This document shows positions 13,753-19,774 of a stretch of DNA of 20,706 nucleotides, piece after piece. Numbering within the stretch: the first letter of the stretch is position 1; each line of letters starts with the position of its first letter. The notes below the pieces were generated by a model, which worked only from the letters and a program-made list of their open reading frames with translations, searched no databases and had not been told where the DNA came from. Origin of the DNA: a virus. Location of the stretch: positions 1-20,706 of the IMG/VR virus record IMGVR_UViG_3300013285_000931; one strand, 5' to 3'. The translations under genes were made by a program, and so were the position numbers.

Positions 13753-14085
13753 TTAATTAGGTACCAATACAGTTCTATAGCAATTGCAGTTATAATCTAG
13801 AATTTGTTCCCAATGGAATCCTTGAGGAGATGCATAAGGTACAACCATTTGATTAGGTTGCTGAATTAACACTGGCGGCGGTTGAACTACAGATGGACGA
13901 GTCATTCCGTAAACAACAGCACCTCCGATAATTGCCGGTGCTATCCATCCCCAACTATTACCGCCTCTGTAATAGTTGTTATGATAGCCGCGATACCCGT
14001 GGTGCCCGTAATGCTGGGCCACTGCCGGTTCCGCCCAAATTACTAGCCCTGATAATAGCAAAATTATAGAAATGAATTTTTTCAT
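13753..14085 (-). CDS. Secreted His/Gly/Tyr-rich protein
   Basis: The 110-residue protein starts with a classic signal peptide: MKKFISIILLLSGLVIWA, with a likely cleavage after AVA (residue 23). The mature N-terminus is rich in His, Gly, Tyr and Arg (QHYGHHGYRGYHNNYYRGG), then a small hydrophobic segment IAPAIIGGAVVYG, a proline-rich part and a C-terminal NCNCYRTVLVPN. Similar signal-plus-HGY proteins occur in proteobacteria as periplasmic proteins of unknown role. GGGAG precedes the ATG, and two late motifs lie upstream. The His cluster could bind metal. Host envelope modification or superinfection exclusion are possible, but not shown. Confidence 0.72.
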   Translation of the reverse strand: MKKFISIILLLSGLVIWAEPAVAQHYGHHGYRGYHNNYYRGGNSWGWIAPAIIGGAVVYGMTRPSVVQPPPVLIQQPNQMVVPYASPQGFHWEQILDYNCNCYRTVLVPN

Positions 14086-14101
14086 GTCATTCTCCCAACG
14101 T

Positions 14102-14131
14102 TATTTATAACGCTCTAGGCTAGTATTTATC
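14102..14131 (-). promoter_or_regulatory. Tandem late promoter motifs
   Basis: A perfect minus-strand TATAAATA occupies 14102-14109, at the centre of the inverted repeat CGTTAT-TT-ATAACG. A second motif, GATAAATACTAG, occupies 14124-14131. Both are in the 49-base gap before the secreted protein at 14085, with GGGAG between them and the ATG. Confidence 0.65.
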
Positions 14132-14134
14132 GTA

Positions 14135-14326
14135 TTATTTGGTTTCTTTTCTAGTGTTTTTAACTGCTGTGACATCGTTGCGAGTCTCTTTGCACAGTTT
14201 GGCCAATTCTTGCAAGTGCTTGCGAACTCTAGTGCCTGCGGCGCTGACTTCTTTGTCGTAGAACTTTTCAAAATCTGCTTGCATTGTTTCTACCAGTGCG
14301 GTAAATTCTTGATATTTTGTTGACAT
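14135..14326 (-). CDS. Histone H1-like (Hc1-type) DNA-binding protein
   Basis: The 63-residue, Lys-rich, helical protein has KFYDKEVSAAGTRVRKHLQELAKLCKETRNDV, which resembles the AAGTRxRKxxQxL signature of bacterial histone H1-like Hc1 proteins found in Chlamydia, Bacteroidetes and some phages. Such proteins bind and compact DNA. AAGGAG precedes the ATG, and a good sigma70-type promoter (TTGACA-17-TACACT) lies about 40 bases upstream, suggesting early expression. That timing would suit takeover of the host nucleoid; later packaging-related roles are also possible. The tail RKETK is basic. The family assignment rests on motif memory. Confidence 0.7.
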   Translation of the reverse strand: MSTKYQEFTALVETMQADFEKFYDKEVSAAGTRVRKHLQELAKLCKETRNDVTAVKNTRKETK

Positions 14327-14345
14327 TTATTTCTCCTTATTGCGT

Positions 14346-14367
14346 ACTTGTGTAGTACTTGTGTAGT
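14346..14367 (-). repeat. Two tandem 11-bp repeats beside a promoter
   Basis: ACTTGTGTAGT is repeated exactly and back-to-back on the plus strand. The pair is bracketed by CGTAC (14343-14347) and GTACG (14368-14372), which can pair. The repeats cover the -10 element and the expected start site of the promoter for the H1-like gene, the classic place for an operator. Confidence 0.6.
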
Positions 14368-14393
14368 GTACGGCCTGACAATGCAAATGTCAA
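14365..14393 (-). promoter_or_regulatory. Sigma70-type promoter for the H1-like gene
   Basis: On the minus strand, TTGACA (14388-14393, consensus -35) and TACACT (14365-14370, four of six -10 matches) are separated by 17 bases. The -35 overlaps the PAAR gene stop codon. The start site would fall about 30 bases before the H1-like ATG, leaving room for AAGGAG. Confidence 0.6.
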
Positions 14394-14698
14394 CCGCAAT
14401 TGGCATTGCCGGAACCTGGGCCAGCTGTCGATCCGTCGATGCGTGAATCTCCCACCCGATGCACAGGTTTGCCTTCGATAAACACTGTGCTGCTGCCGCC
14501 CACTGCTGTTTGATTGCTGGCCACACCTTGTGGATGGCTGCGACGATTTTGATTGTAAAGTGTGTCATTTTGAGTGCTGCCAGTTTGACCTGCCAATGCC
14601 ACACCCTTGCCGTTTATTTTAACGGTGGAAGACAGCCCAGTATCAAACGGTGCACCACCATGCACATTTGTATCGCCGCCAACAGATATAGCTCCCAT
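14390..14698 (-). CDS. PAAR-domain spike-tip protein (T4 gp5.4-like)
   Basis: The 102-residue protein is rich in Gly, Ser and Asn with repeated short turns: VHGGAPFDTGLSSTVKINGKGVALAGQ near the N-terminus and SSTVFIEGKPVHRVGDSRI near the C-terminus. This two-fold pattern, with GKxVxRxGD, is the PAAR signature. PAAR proteins form a sharpened metal-binding cone at the tip of the phage central spike, equivalent to T4 gp5.4, and help pierce the outer membrane. Candidate metal ligands are H13, H55, H80 and C101. It overlaps the Sm-like gene by a TAATG junction. Confidence 0.88.
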   Translation of the reverse strand: MGAISVGGDTNVHGGAPFDTGLSSTVKINGKGVALAGQTGSTQNDTLYNQNRRSHPQGVASNQTAVGGSSTVFIEGKPVHRVGDSRIDGSTAGPGSGNANCG

Positions 14699-14988
14699 TA
14701 TACCAATTTGATTCCTGTGGTTTGCTGAATATAGGTGTCAGCTGCATCTTTGATAGTGGCTGCCAAAACCATAATGGTATTTCTGTTTATGGTTATTTCA
14801 GTTTCTGGGTCAGTGGTAAACAAAAATGGCACTAGTCCAATACCATCCTTGGTCGCTGTCAAACACAATGGCTTGCTAACTTTGACACCCAACGGTCCAT
14901 CTTCTATCAGTTTGGCCACAATCTCTTCACCTGCTGTGGTTTTGATTGTGATTACTTCGCCTGCTGTGATACCTTTATTGATCAACAT
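14698..14988 (-). CDS. Small beta-rich phage protein, possibly Sm-like
   Basis: The 96-residue protein has the alternating pattern of a small SH3/Sm-like barrel: GEVITIKTTAGEEIVAKLIEDGPLGVKVSKPLCL, then a loop and strand GIGLVPFLFTTDPETEITINRNTIMVLAA, and a C-terminal tail ending QQTTGIKLV. The tail and TAGEEIVAKL segment look like a protein conserved beside structural genes in other T4-like phages, but no function is known to me. It lies between glutaredoxin (3 bases away) and PAAR (1-base overlap). An Hfq-like or baseplate-accessory role are both possible. The fold call is inference from strand pattern. Confidence 0.7.
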   Translation of the reverse strand: MLINKGITAGEVITIKTTAGEEIVAKLIEDGPLGVKVSKPLCLTATKDGIGLVPFLFTTDPETEITINRNTIMVLAATIKDAADTYIQQTTGIKLV

Positions 14989-14990
14989 TG

Positions 14991-15221
14991 TTATACCTTT
15001 TCAAAATGTCTTTTGAGTTCTGTGAACCCGCCTATATAATTATCGTCTAAAAATATCTGCGGCAAAGTTCTGGCTGTGGGCACAGCTTCCAACAGTTGTT
15101 CTTTGGTCCAATCTTTACTTACGTTACGTTCTTCGTATTCAATGCCTTTTATTTCTAGTAAGGCTTTGGCCTGTACACAAAATGGGCATTGATTTTTGCT
15201 CCATACTATTGCTTTTGACAT
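14991..15221 (-). CDS. Glutaredoxin
   Basis: The 76-residue protein is a classic glutaredoxin: CPFC (C12, C15) after a short beta strand, TLPQIF with the cis-proline (TARTLPQIFLD), and the GGF element (DNYIGGFTEL). It would reduce the C-terminal disulfide of ribonucleotide reductase, like T4 NrdC and E. coli NrdH/Grx1. It lies 18 bases downstream of nrdB, which supports that role. Glutaredoxins can also bind Fe-S clusters, of interest given iscS and iscA nearby, but the CPFC site is of the dithiol redox kind. Confidence 0.95.
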   Translation of the reverse strand: MSKAIVWSKNQCPFCVQAKALLEIKGIEYEERNVSKDWTKEQLLEAVPTARTLPQIFLDDNYIGGFTELKRHFEKV

Positions 15222-15239
15222 ACTTCTTTCCTTTGTATA

Positions 15240-16340
15240 TTATAGCGCAGGTAACTCATCGTACTCTAATGTTTCACTCATTACACCCAGCACATAGTTC
15301 GTACTCTCCGACTCTTGTAATGCAGTTTGTTTTTTGCTGGTATCAACGTGTTTGTTGAACCAAGGGATTGGTGTGCTCTTTGGTGCAGTTGCTTGATATT
15401 TGATTCCAATATCTTTAAGTGCGCCGACTGCGGTGTAGTCTACAAAGTCACGCAGAATGTTTGCGTTGAGTCCAATCACTGGCCCCATCTTGAACAAGTA
15501 AGTAGCCCAATCTTTTTCTTCACGTATCACGTCCATGTACAAGGCATACACCTCAGCTTCACACTCTGCCTTGGCTTCAACAAATCGTGGATCTTCTTTG
15601 ATTACCTGATTAATCATATACGCAGTCCAGCCTTTGTGCAATAACTCATCTTGTAGAATCAAACTGATGATATTGCCATTGCCAATAAAGATCTTGTTTT
15701 CCACCATGGCCAGGCTAGTGGCAAATGACACCATGAATCGAAATGCTTCCAACGCATAGCTGGCATGCAGGGCCATCCAGATTGCTCGAATGTGTTCTTT
15801 TTCTGTAACAGGTTGCCCTAGTTCTTTGCGACAATTGATTTGATGTAGCGCATCATAATAGTTACCCACACTTGATGCCATGCCAATGATTTCTTCAGTG
15901 TCATGAATAGTGTTGAACACATCCTTGGGCACATTGTAAATATTACGTATGATATGACTGTATGATTTGCTGTGGATATTGGTTTCAAAGAATCCCCAGT
16001 TGTACATCAGTGCTTCCACTTCAGGCAAGCTGCATACTGGAGTAAATACCTGTGTGGGGCCACGGCCTTGTAAACTATCCAACGCCGTTTGACGCAACAG
16101 ATTGCTAGTAAAAATATGTTTGACTGCATCGCTTGCTTCCTTGAAGTCGTTTGAGTCTTTGGTAAGACTAACTTCCTCGGGCTGCCAAAAAAATCCGCGA
16201 GCTGTGGAATCAAAATCTGCAATCTTTGGGTATCGAACCTCTTCAAATCTCTGTATGGTGACAGGTCCTGCTGGATCCAGAAACATTTTTCGTTTGAGGT
16301 AGTCTGTTTTAGTTTTTAAATTATATTGGCTTTGTGACAT
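15240..16340 (-). CDS. nrdB: Class I ribonucleotide reductase, beta subunit
   Basis: The 366-residue protein has the R2 motifs with all metal ligands: D88 (TALDSLQGR), E119 and H123 (FFETNIHSKSY), E198 (ALEAFRF), and E232/H235 (DELLH). The radical tyrosine position is Y127. The glutamate and histidine at 119/123 are spaced i/i+4, whereas E. coli NrdB has i/i+3 (E115/H118), an apparent one-residue insertion in a metal-ligand helix. With NrdA it converts ribonucleotides to deoxynucleotides for phage DNA synthesis. nrdA lies 4.1 kb upstream, separated by iscS and small genes; glutaredoxin follows directly. The C-terminus YDELPAL is the tail that docks on NrdA. Confidence 0.95.
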   Translation of the reverse strand: MSQSQYNLKTKTDYLKRKMFLDPAGPVTIQRFEEVRYPKIADFDSTARGFFWQPEEVSLTKDSNDFKEASDAVKHIFTSNLLRQTALDSLQGRGPTQVFTPVCSLPEVEALMYNWGFFETNIHSKSYSHIIRNIYNVPKDVFNTIHDTEEIIGMASSVGNYYDALHQINCRKELGQPVTEKEHIRAIWMALHASYALEAFRFMVSFATSLAMVENKIFIGNGNIISLILQDELLHKGWTAYMINQVIKEDPRFVEAKAECEAEVYALYMDVIREEKDWATYLFKMGPVIGLNANILRDFVDYTAVGALKDIGIKYQATAPKSTPIPWFNKHVDTSKKQTALQESESTNYVLGVMSETLEYDELPAL

Positions 16341-16483
16341 TTAATTTTTCCTAATTGTTTATTGTATTTTACGAAGAGGACAAAACTTCCTAGCTTAAAA
16401 ACAAAACCAAATTGATTGCTTGTTAGTGGATAGAAGTTAAATCCTGTGCGGATAACACCGCCTTCGTCTCTAATGTATATCAT
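16316..16483 (-). CDS. Small ORF, 55 aa, unknown
   Basis: An ATG at 16483 with a weak GAAG-rich upstream region opens a 55-codon frame that overlaps the nrdB start by 25 bases. The product (MIYIRDEGGVIRTGFNFYPL... rich in Phe/Gly) has a mixed polar and hydrophobic pattern consistent with a real small protein, and it fills an otherwise empty 175-base gap. Stop/start overlap with nrdB fits the coupling seen across the window. No family is recognised and the ORF may be chance. Confidence 0.45.
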   Translation of the reverse strand: MIYIRDEGGVIRTGFNFYPLTSNQFGFVFKLGSFVLFVKYNKQLGKIKCHKANII

Positions 16484-16515
16484 ATCTTATCTTCTTTAAT
16501 TAATTGTGAATCGTT

Positions 16516-16725
16516 CTACACATTTCTATCATATAACGTACTTTCTTTAAGTAATCGCCATGTTCTTTCTTGCGCAGTTTCGGTCCATTCAAAGTATCTT
16601 TCTGACAACGGGGGTCTTCCTGTACTTCGATCATACGCATCTCTGTGACGGAAGTAGTATTTAAGCCAAATTCGTTTTTTGCTTGTGACTTTTACTGGCC
16701 ACCATGCAAATAATCGTTGTTCCAT
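16516..16725 (-). CDS. Small conserved phage protein, 69 aa
   Basis: The protein is Arg/Trp/Tyr-rich: RLFAWWPVKVTSKKRIWLKYYFRHRDAYDRSTGRPPLSERYFEWTETAQERTWRLLKES. The tight mix of aromatic and basic residues and the RPPLSERYFEW stretch resemble unnamed small proteins of other T4-like phages. Basic aromatic surfaces suggest nucleic-acid binding, but this is inference. Its start overlaps the 36-codon CDGSH-like ORF. No clear ribosome binding site is visible. Confidence 0.7.
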   Translation of the reverse strand: MEQRLFAWWPVKVTSKKRIWLKYYFRHRDAYDRSTGRPPLSERYFEWTETAQERTWRLLKESTLYDRNV

Positions 16726-16771
16726 AACGATATGGTGCTCTAGTTGTCCTACCGCAAGTACAATTACTCAT
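16661..16771 (-). CDS. 36-aa ORF with degenerate CDGSH-like iron-sulfur motif
   Basis: The product starts MSNCTCGRTTRAPYRYGTT. This lines up with the CDGSH zinc-finger-like Fe-S motif (C-x-C-xx-T-xxx-P-x-C-D-G-T-H): C4, C6, T9, P13 and G17 match. The third cysteine and the aspartate are R15 and Y16 (one base change each from TGT and GAT), and the His is T19. It starts 16 bases after the iscS stop, so it could be a decayed Fe-S gene in an iron-sulfur operon. The rest (ICMVASKSHKQK) is unrelated. It overlaps the next gene and may not be translated. Chance resemblance is possible. Confidence 0.35.
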   Translation of the reverse strand: MSNCTCGRTTRAPYRYGTTIICMVASKSHKQKTNLA

Positions 16772-16787
16772 TACGACTTATCCATTA

Positions 16788-18008
16788 TCAATGACTTGCC
16801 CACTGTATAGTGTCTAGGTCAATTCCGTCTTGATACATTTCCCAAAGTGGACTAAGTTCTCTCAGACCTGCAATCTTACGTTGAATTAATTCAATAGCAA
16901 AGTCTATTTCTTGTTCAGTGGTGTATCTGCCTAGTGTGAATCTTATACTGCTGTGCGCCAGTTCGTCATTGCGACCCAGGGCCCGCAGTACATAACTGGG
17001 TTCAAGGCTGGCTGATGTGCAGGCAGATCCTGAACTCACCGCCAGTTGTTTCAAGGCCATTATCATGCTTTCGCCTTCCACATAGTTAAAGCTGATATTG
17101 AGGTTATGCGGTACACGTTGGGTCATATCACCATTGATGTACACCTGCTCAATCTCTTGTAAACCTTGAAGCAATCTGTCACGCAATACGCCTATACGTG
17201 TGTTTTCTGTTGACATGTGCGTCTTAGCCAGCCTAAATGATTCGCCCATGCCAACAATTTGATGTGTCGCCAATGTACCACTACGCATTCCGCGCTCATG
17301 GCCACCTCCATGAATCTGAGACTCAATACGAATCCGGGGTTTGCGGCGTACATACAAAGCGCCAATACCTTTGGGACCGTAGGTTTTGTGGGCACAGAAG
17401 CTCATCAGATCCACTTTGAGTGTCTGTAGATCAATCGCTACTTTTCCTGTGGCCTGCGCAGCATCCACATGAAACACGATACCTTTTGCACGGCAGAACT
17501 CACCAATGCAAGCAATGTCTTGGACAACACCAATCTCGTTGTTTACAAACATCACTGAAACCAGAATAGTATCTGGGCGTACGGCTGTTGCAAACACTTC
17601 AAAATCAATCAAGCCATTCGGTAAAACATCTAGATAAGTTACTTCAAATCCTTCGCGTTCCAGTTCTCGGCAAGCATCCAGCACCGCCTTGTGTTCAGTT
17701 TTTACAGTAACTACGTGTTTGCCTTTATCTTTGTAGAAATGGGCAGCGCCCTTAATAGCCAGGTTATTGCTTTCAGTGGCCCCCGACGTCCAGATAATTT
17801 CTCTGGGATCAGCACCCACCAAGTCAGCCACATGCAGTCGTGCCTGTTCTACCGCAGCTTCTGCGCTCCACCCGTATGCGTGACTACGCGATGCGGGATT
17901 TCCAAACTGCTCACGCATGTAGGGAATCATAGCATCAACTACCAGTGGATCCATTGGGGTAGTTGAACTGTAGTCTAAATATACTGGAAATTTGTTGTAG
18001 TCTGTCAT
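16788..18008 (-). CDS. iscS: Cysteine desulfurase IscS
   Basis: The 406-residue PLP enzyme is full length (E. coli IscS has 404). It has [15 protein letters not shown], the PLP-stacking H106 (KTEHKAVL), [10 protein letters not shown], the PLP lysine K208 in AHKTYGPKG, and the active-site loop [15 protein letters not shown] with C330. It ends [21 protein letters not shown], matching the IscU-binding C-terminus of housekeeping beta/gammaproteobacterial IscS. It draws sulfur from cysteine for Fe-S clusters and tRNA thiolation. A GAGG site precedes the ATG. It sits in a run of small genes behind a strong sigma70-type promoter, suggesting early expression. IscU is not in the window, so it must use host scaffold. 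Close likeness to host IscS suggests recent capture. Confidence 0.97.
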   Translation of the reverse strand: MTDYNKFPVYLDYSSTTPMDPLVVDAMIPYMREQFGNPASRSHAYGWSAEAAVEQARLHVADLVGADPREIIWTSGATESNNLAIKGAAHFYKDKGKHVVTVKTEHKAVLDACRELEREGFEVTYLDVLPNGLIDFEVFATAVRPDTILVSVMFVNNEIGVVQDIACIGEFCRAKGIVFHVDAAQATGKVAIDLQTLKVDLMSFCAHKTYGPKGIGALYVRRKPRIRIESQIHGGGHERGMRSGTLATHQIVGMGESFRLAKTHMSTENTRIGVLRDRLLQGLQEIEQVYINGDMTQRVPHNLNISFNYVEGESMIMALKQLAVSSGSACTSASLEPSYVLRALGRNDELAHSSIRFTLGRYTTEQEIDFAIELIQRKIAGLRELSPLWEMYQDGIDLDTIQWASH

Positions 18009-18067
18009 TGTTATCCTCTATTACACCTGTTATATATCACAAAGGCAACACACTCTAAGTTTTCGTA

Positions 18068-18163
18068 TCATATCTGACCTTGTTTCTGAACACGCACTGC
18101 CCAGTTGCCACGAAGTGCAAAGTCTGGCAATTGTTGCCAATAGTTTTTCAATATTGCTTTCAT
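18068..18163 (-). CDS. Small ORF, 31 aa, unknown
   Basis: The ATG at 18163 overlaps the preceding stop as ATGA and has AGGAG 7 bases upstream (inside the 64-residue gene), so initiation signals are good. The product MKAILKNYWQQLPDFALRGN... is 31 residues with amphipathic helical character. No family is recognised. It is the last member of the small-gene run before iscS, which starts 60 bases further on. Confidence 0.6.
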   Translation of the reverse strand: MKAILKNYWQQLPDFALRGNWAVRVQKQGQI

Positions 18164-18354
18164 TCTTCAACTCCTATTCCAAAATATTGTTTAATGTTTC
18201 TAGATTTATAATCATTTTTCAGCATACCGAATGTTTTACCATCATCCGTACTAACCATTATGGGATCGGTTCCATATATCATATATTTTTTAAATGGCAG
18301 CTTAATTCCATCTCGATAACAATATGCCACCATCCAATGATTAATTTGTGTCAT
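18160..18354 (-). CDS. Small phage protein, 64 aa, unknown
   Basis: The product (WMVAYCYRDGIKLPFKKYMIYGTDPIMVSTDDGKTFGMLKNDY) has alternating hydrophobic residues suggesting a small beta sheet. It overlaps the upstream 62-residue gene by ATGA and the downstream 31-residue gene by ATGA, so it is part of a coupled array. No family is recognised. Confidence 0.7.
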   Translation of the reverse strand: MTQINHWMVAYCYRDGIKLPFKKYMIYGTDPIMVSTDDGKTFGMLKNDYKSRNIKQYFGIGVEE

Positions 18355-18539
18355 TGTTCAACTCCGAAATGTTCTCTTATCGATTTTCCAATACTTTGCC
18401 ATTTTTCACTGGTTGCGTCTGCATTGTCGGCCACTTCAGCACATTCTCTAACAATCAACTCGGCGAACTTTTCCGCATCTAAACAATTGGCTTGATGTCT
18501 CCAGCATTGTTTCTCAAATCCTCTAATTCGTTCGTTCAT
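18351..18539 (-). CDS. Small conserved phage protein, 62 aa
   Basis: The sequence EKFAELIVRECAEVAD, followed by SIGKSIREHFGVEQ, matches a small helical protein found in many tailed phages with no assigned function. Its ATG lies within the stop of the membrane-protein gene (4-base overlap) and its stop within the next start. It belongs to the promoter-driven run 18922-16788. Confidence 0.78.
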   Translation of the reverse strand: MNERIRGFEKQCWRHQANCLDAEKFAELIVRECAEVADNADATSEKWQSIGKSIREHFGVEQ

Positions 18540-18922
18540 ACAGTTTCCTTGAGCATTTGATCAGCACGGGTAATAGCGGCCAGTCGCTGGTCTTCAGTGA
18601 GTTCATCACAACGACTAGAGTGATCTGGCGCTCGCAACCACTGTACACCCTTTCGTGGTGCATACACATTTTCAGTGGTACGAAATACAGCCCAAGTGGC
18701 AAACGCCATGCTGATGATGGCAATGTGTCCAATCATGTTGTAACCAATTGTGAGAAGTTCGCCCACATATAGTCCAAATGCCAGGCTCCAAAAACAACCC
18801 AGGAGGATTGAGGCAAAGTATTTGATGTGGGCAGGTGCATGCCGCAGAGGATTGATGTTAGGGTTCATGATGTTCCACGAGGAACGACTGATCACCCAGA
18901 GAAATTTGAGTATGCTAAACAT
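18536..18922 (-). CDS. Membrane protein, first gene of the iscS operon
   Basis: The 128-residue protein has an N-terminal amphipathic part, then two hydrophobic segments at about 34-56 (KYFASILLGCFWSLAFGLYVGEL) and 62-82 (MIGHIAIISMAFATWAVF). Its C-terminal half is soluble and charged. AGGA lies 5 bases before the ATG, and the consensus promoter at 18952-18981 is directly upstream. It leads a coupled series with the 62-, 64- and 31-residue genes and iscS. No family is recognised; a role at the host inner membrane early in infection is inferred from promoter and topology. Confidence 0.72.
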   Translation of the reverse strand: MFSILKFLWVISRSSWNIMNPNINPLRHAPAHIKYFASILLGCFWSLAFGLYVGELLTIGYNMIGHIAIISMAFATWAVFRTTENVYAPRKGVQWLRAPDHSSRCDELTEDQRLAAITRADQMLKETV

Positions 18923-18951
18923 AAAAGTCCTATCTAGATATTAAATAGTTA

Positions 18952-18981
18952 ATTATATAGCATCTCTCAGTATCATGTCAA
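18952..18981 (-). promoter_or_regulatory. Consensus sigma70 promoter for the iscS operon
   Basis: The minus strand has TTGACA (18976-18981) and TATAAT (18952-18957), both perfect consensus, separated by 18 bases. The start site would fall just upstream of the AGGA and ATG of the gene at 18922. This is the strongest host-type promoter in the window and points to early transcription. A 24-codon ORF (18953-19027, MRALAKIDWAFGQ...) overlaps it and may be chance or the tail of a gene disrupted by the HNH insertion. Confidence 0.75.
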
Positions 18982-19014
18982 TGATCTTTTGTCCAAAAGC
19001 CCAATCGATCTTGG

Positions 19015-19722
19015 CTAGGGCTCGCATACTTCATTGCTGTTCTTTTTGTTATAAGGTCTAGTTGTTTTTCTAGCATAAGGTTCAGCCCGACCTGTGGCTC
19101 CTTGAGCGTTGGTACGCCTAGGAGTCAGTTCTGCTGATCCACGGCCCGGAATCCATCCTTCTGTCTTTGACTGTTCCAGCTGATCTTTATTGATCATCTT
19201 ACTAACAGATCCGTTATTCACCCAGACTCTACCCTGTGATACACTAGCCGCTCCACAGTTGTCACCGTGATATCTACTGTAGTTTACCATGTGCTTGCCA
19301 GTCTTACCGCATTTTTCACACGTCCAAGACTGATGAGCAGAGTGTGTTCCGTTAGATAATTGTTTGTCCATCATCTTTCTTTGCCATTCCAAATTGTTAA
19401 AATGATGTGTTCCATTCTTGCTAGATATCTGACTCCAGTGAGTTCCGGCTCGTGCCCGAGCCAAATTCATATTTCTAGTTGTTTGACTTTTTTCTTCCTG
19501 ACTGATATTTAATCTCTTTGAGACTGACCAAGCTGCTCCCCAGTCTTCTTGTTTTTTGTGTAGATTATAATGTTCTTCTATACTCAATGCTACCAAATTA
19601 GATATCGCATTGTTGGTGTAATCTCCGTCAATGTGATGTATATCGTATGATCTGCCTTGCGAGTCCCTGGGTATCTCTCCGTGATGCTGTTTATATATTT
19701 TTATATATTCTCTATTTCTCAT
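19015..19722 (-). CDS. Free-standing HNH homing endonuclease with zinc finger
   Basis: The 235-residue protein has an HNH core at about 27-55: YDIHHIDGDYTNN (H29, H30), NAISNLVALS (N42) and EEHYNLH (H51, H55). A zinc finger follows at 135-156 (CEKCGK ... RYHGDNC, C-x2-C ... H-x3-C), then RVWVNNGSVSKMINKDQLEQ..GWIPG, a module shared by phage HNH proteins. The tail is basic. It cuts DNA to spread its gene, probably near nrdA-linked genes where T4-like phages often carry such elements. Expression looks controlled by the hairpin-embedded late promoter just upstream. AGGAG lies 6 bases before the ATG. It interrupts the gap between the class II aldolase gene and the iscS operon promoter. Confidence 0.9.
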   Translation of the reverse strand: MRNREYIKIYKQHHGEIPRDSQGRSYDIHHIDGDYTNNAISNLVALSIEEHYNLHKKQEDWGAAWSVSKRLNISQEEKSQTTRNMNLARARAGTHWSQISSKNGTHHFNNLEWQRKMMDKQLSNGTHSAHQSWTCEKCGKTGKHMVNYSRYHGDNCGAASVSQGRVWVNNGSVSKMINKDQLEQSKTEGWIPGRGSAELTPRRTNAQGATGRAEPYARKTTRPYNKKNSNEVCEP

Positions 19723-19725
19723 ATC

Positions 19726-19764
19726 ATGCTCCTATTAGGATAAAGTATTTATCCTTTGGAGCAT
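19726..19764 (-). promoter_or_regulatory. Late promoter inside RBS-occluding hairpin of HNH gene 2
   Basis: The transcript would fold as two stacked perfect stems. ATGCTCC (19758-19764 on the minus strand) pairs with GGAGCAT (19726-19732), and inside it GGATAAA pairs with TTTATCC (19738-19744 and 19748-19754) around a 3-base loop. GGAGCAT contains the Shine-Dalgarno of the HNH ATG at 19722. The late motif GATAAATACT (19744-19753) is in the inner 5' arm, so a late transcript would start after the 5' arms and leave the site free. Confidence 0.72.
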
Positions 19765-19774
19765 AAATGTAAAA

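Noticed and set aside
3359-18008. Bacterial chromosome origin, because of dnaK, iscS, hsp20, clpS
   Set aside because: They sit among PAAR, bS21, MazG-like, homing endonucleases, tiny coupled genes and T4-type late promoters, a setting typical of a T4-like phage.
18020-18048. TTGCCT-17-TGTAAT as an iscS promoter
   Set aside because: The start site would fall inside the Shine-Dalgarno, and the strong promoter at 18952-18981 already serves the operon.
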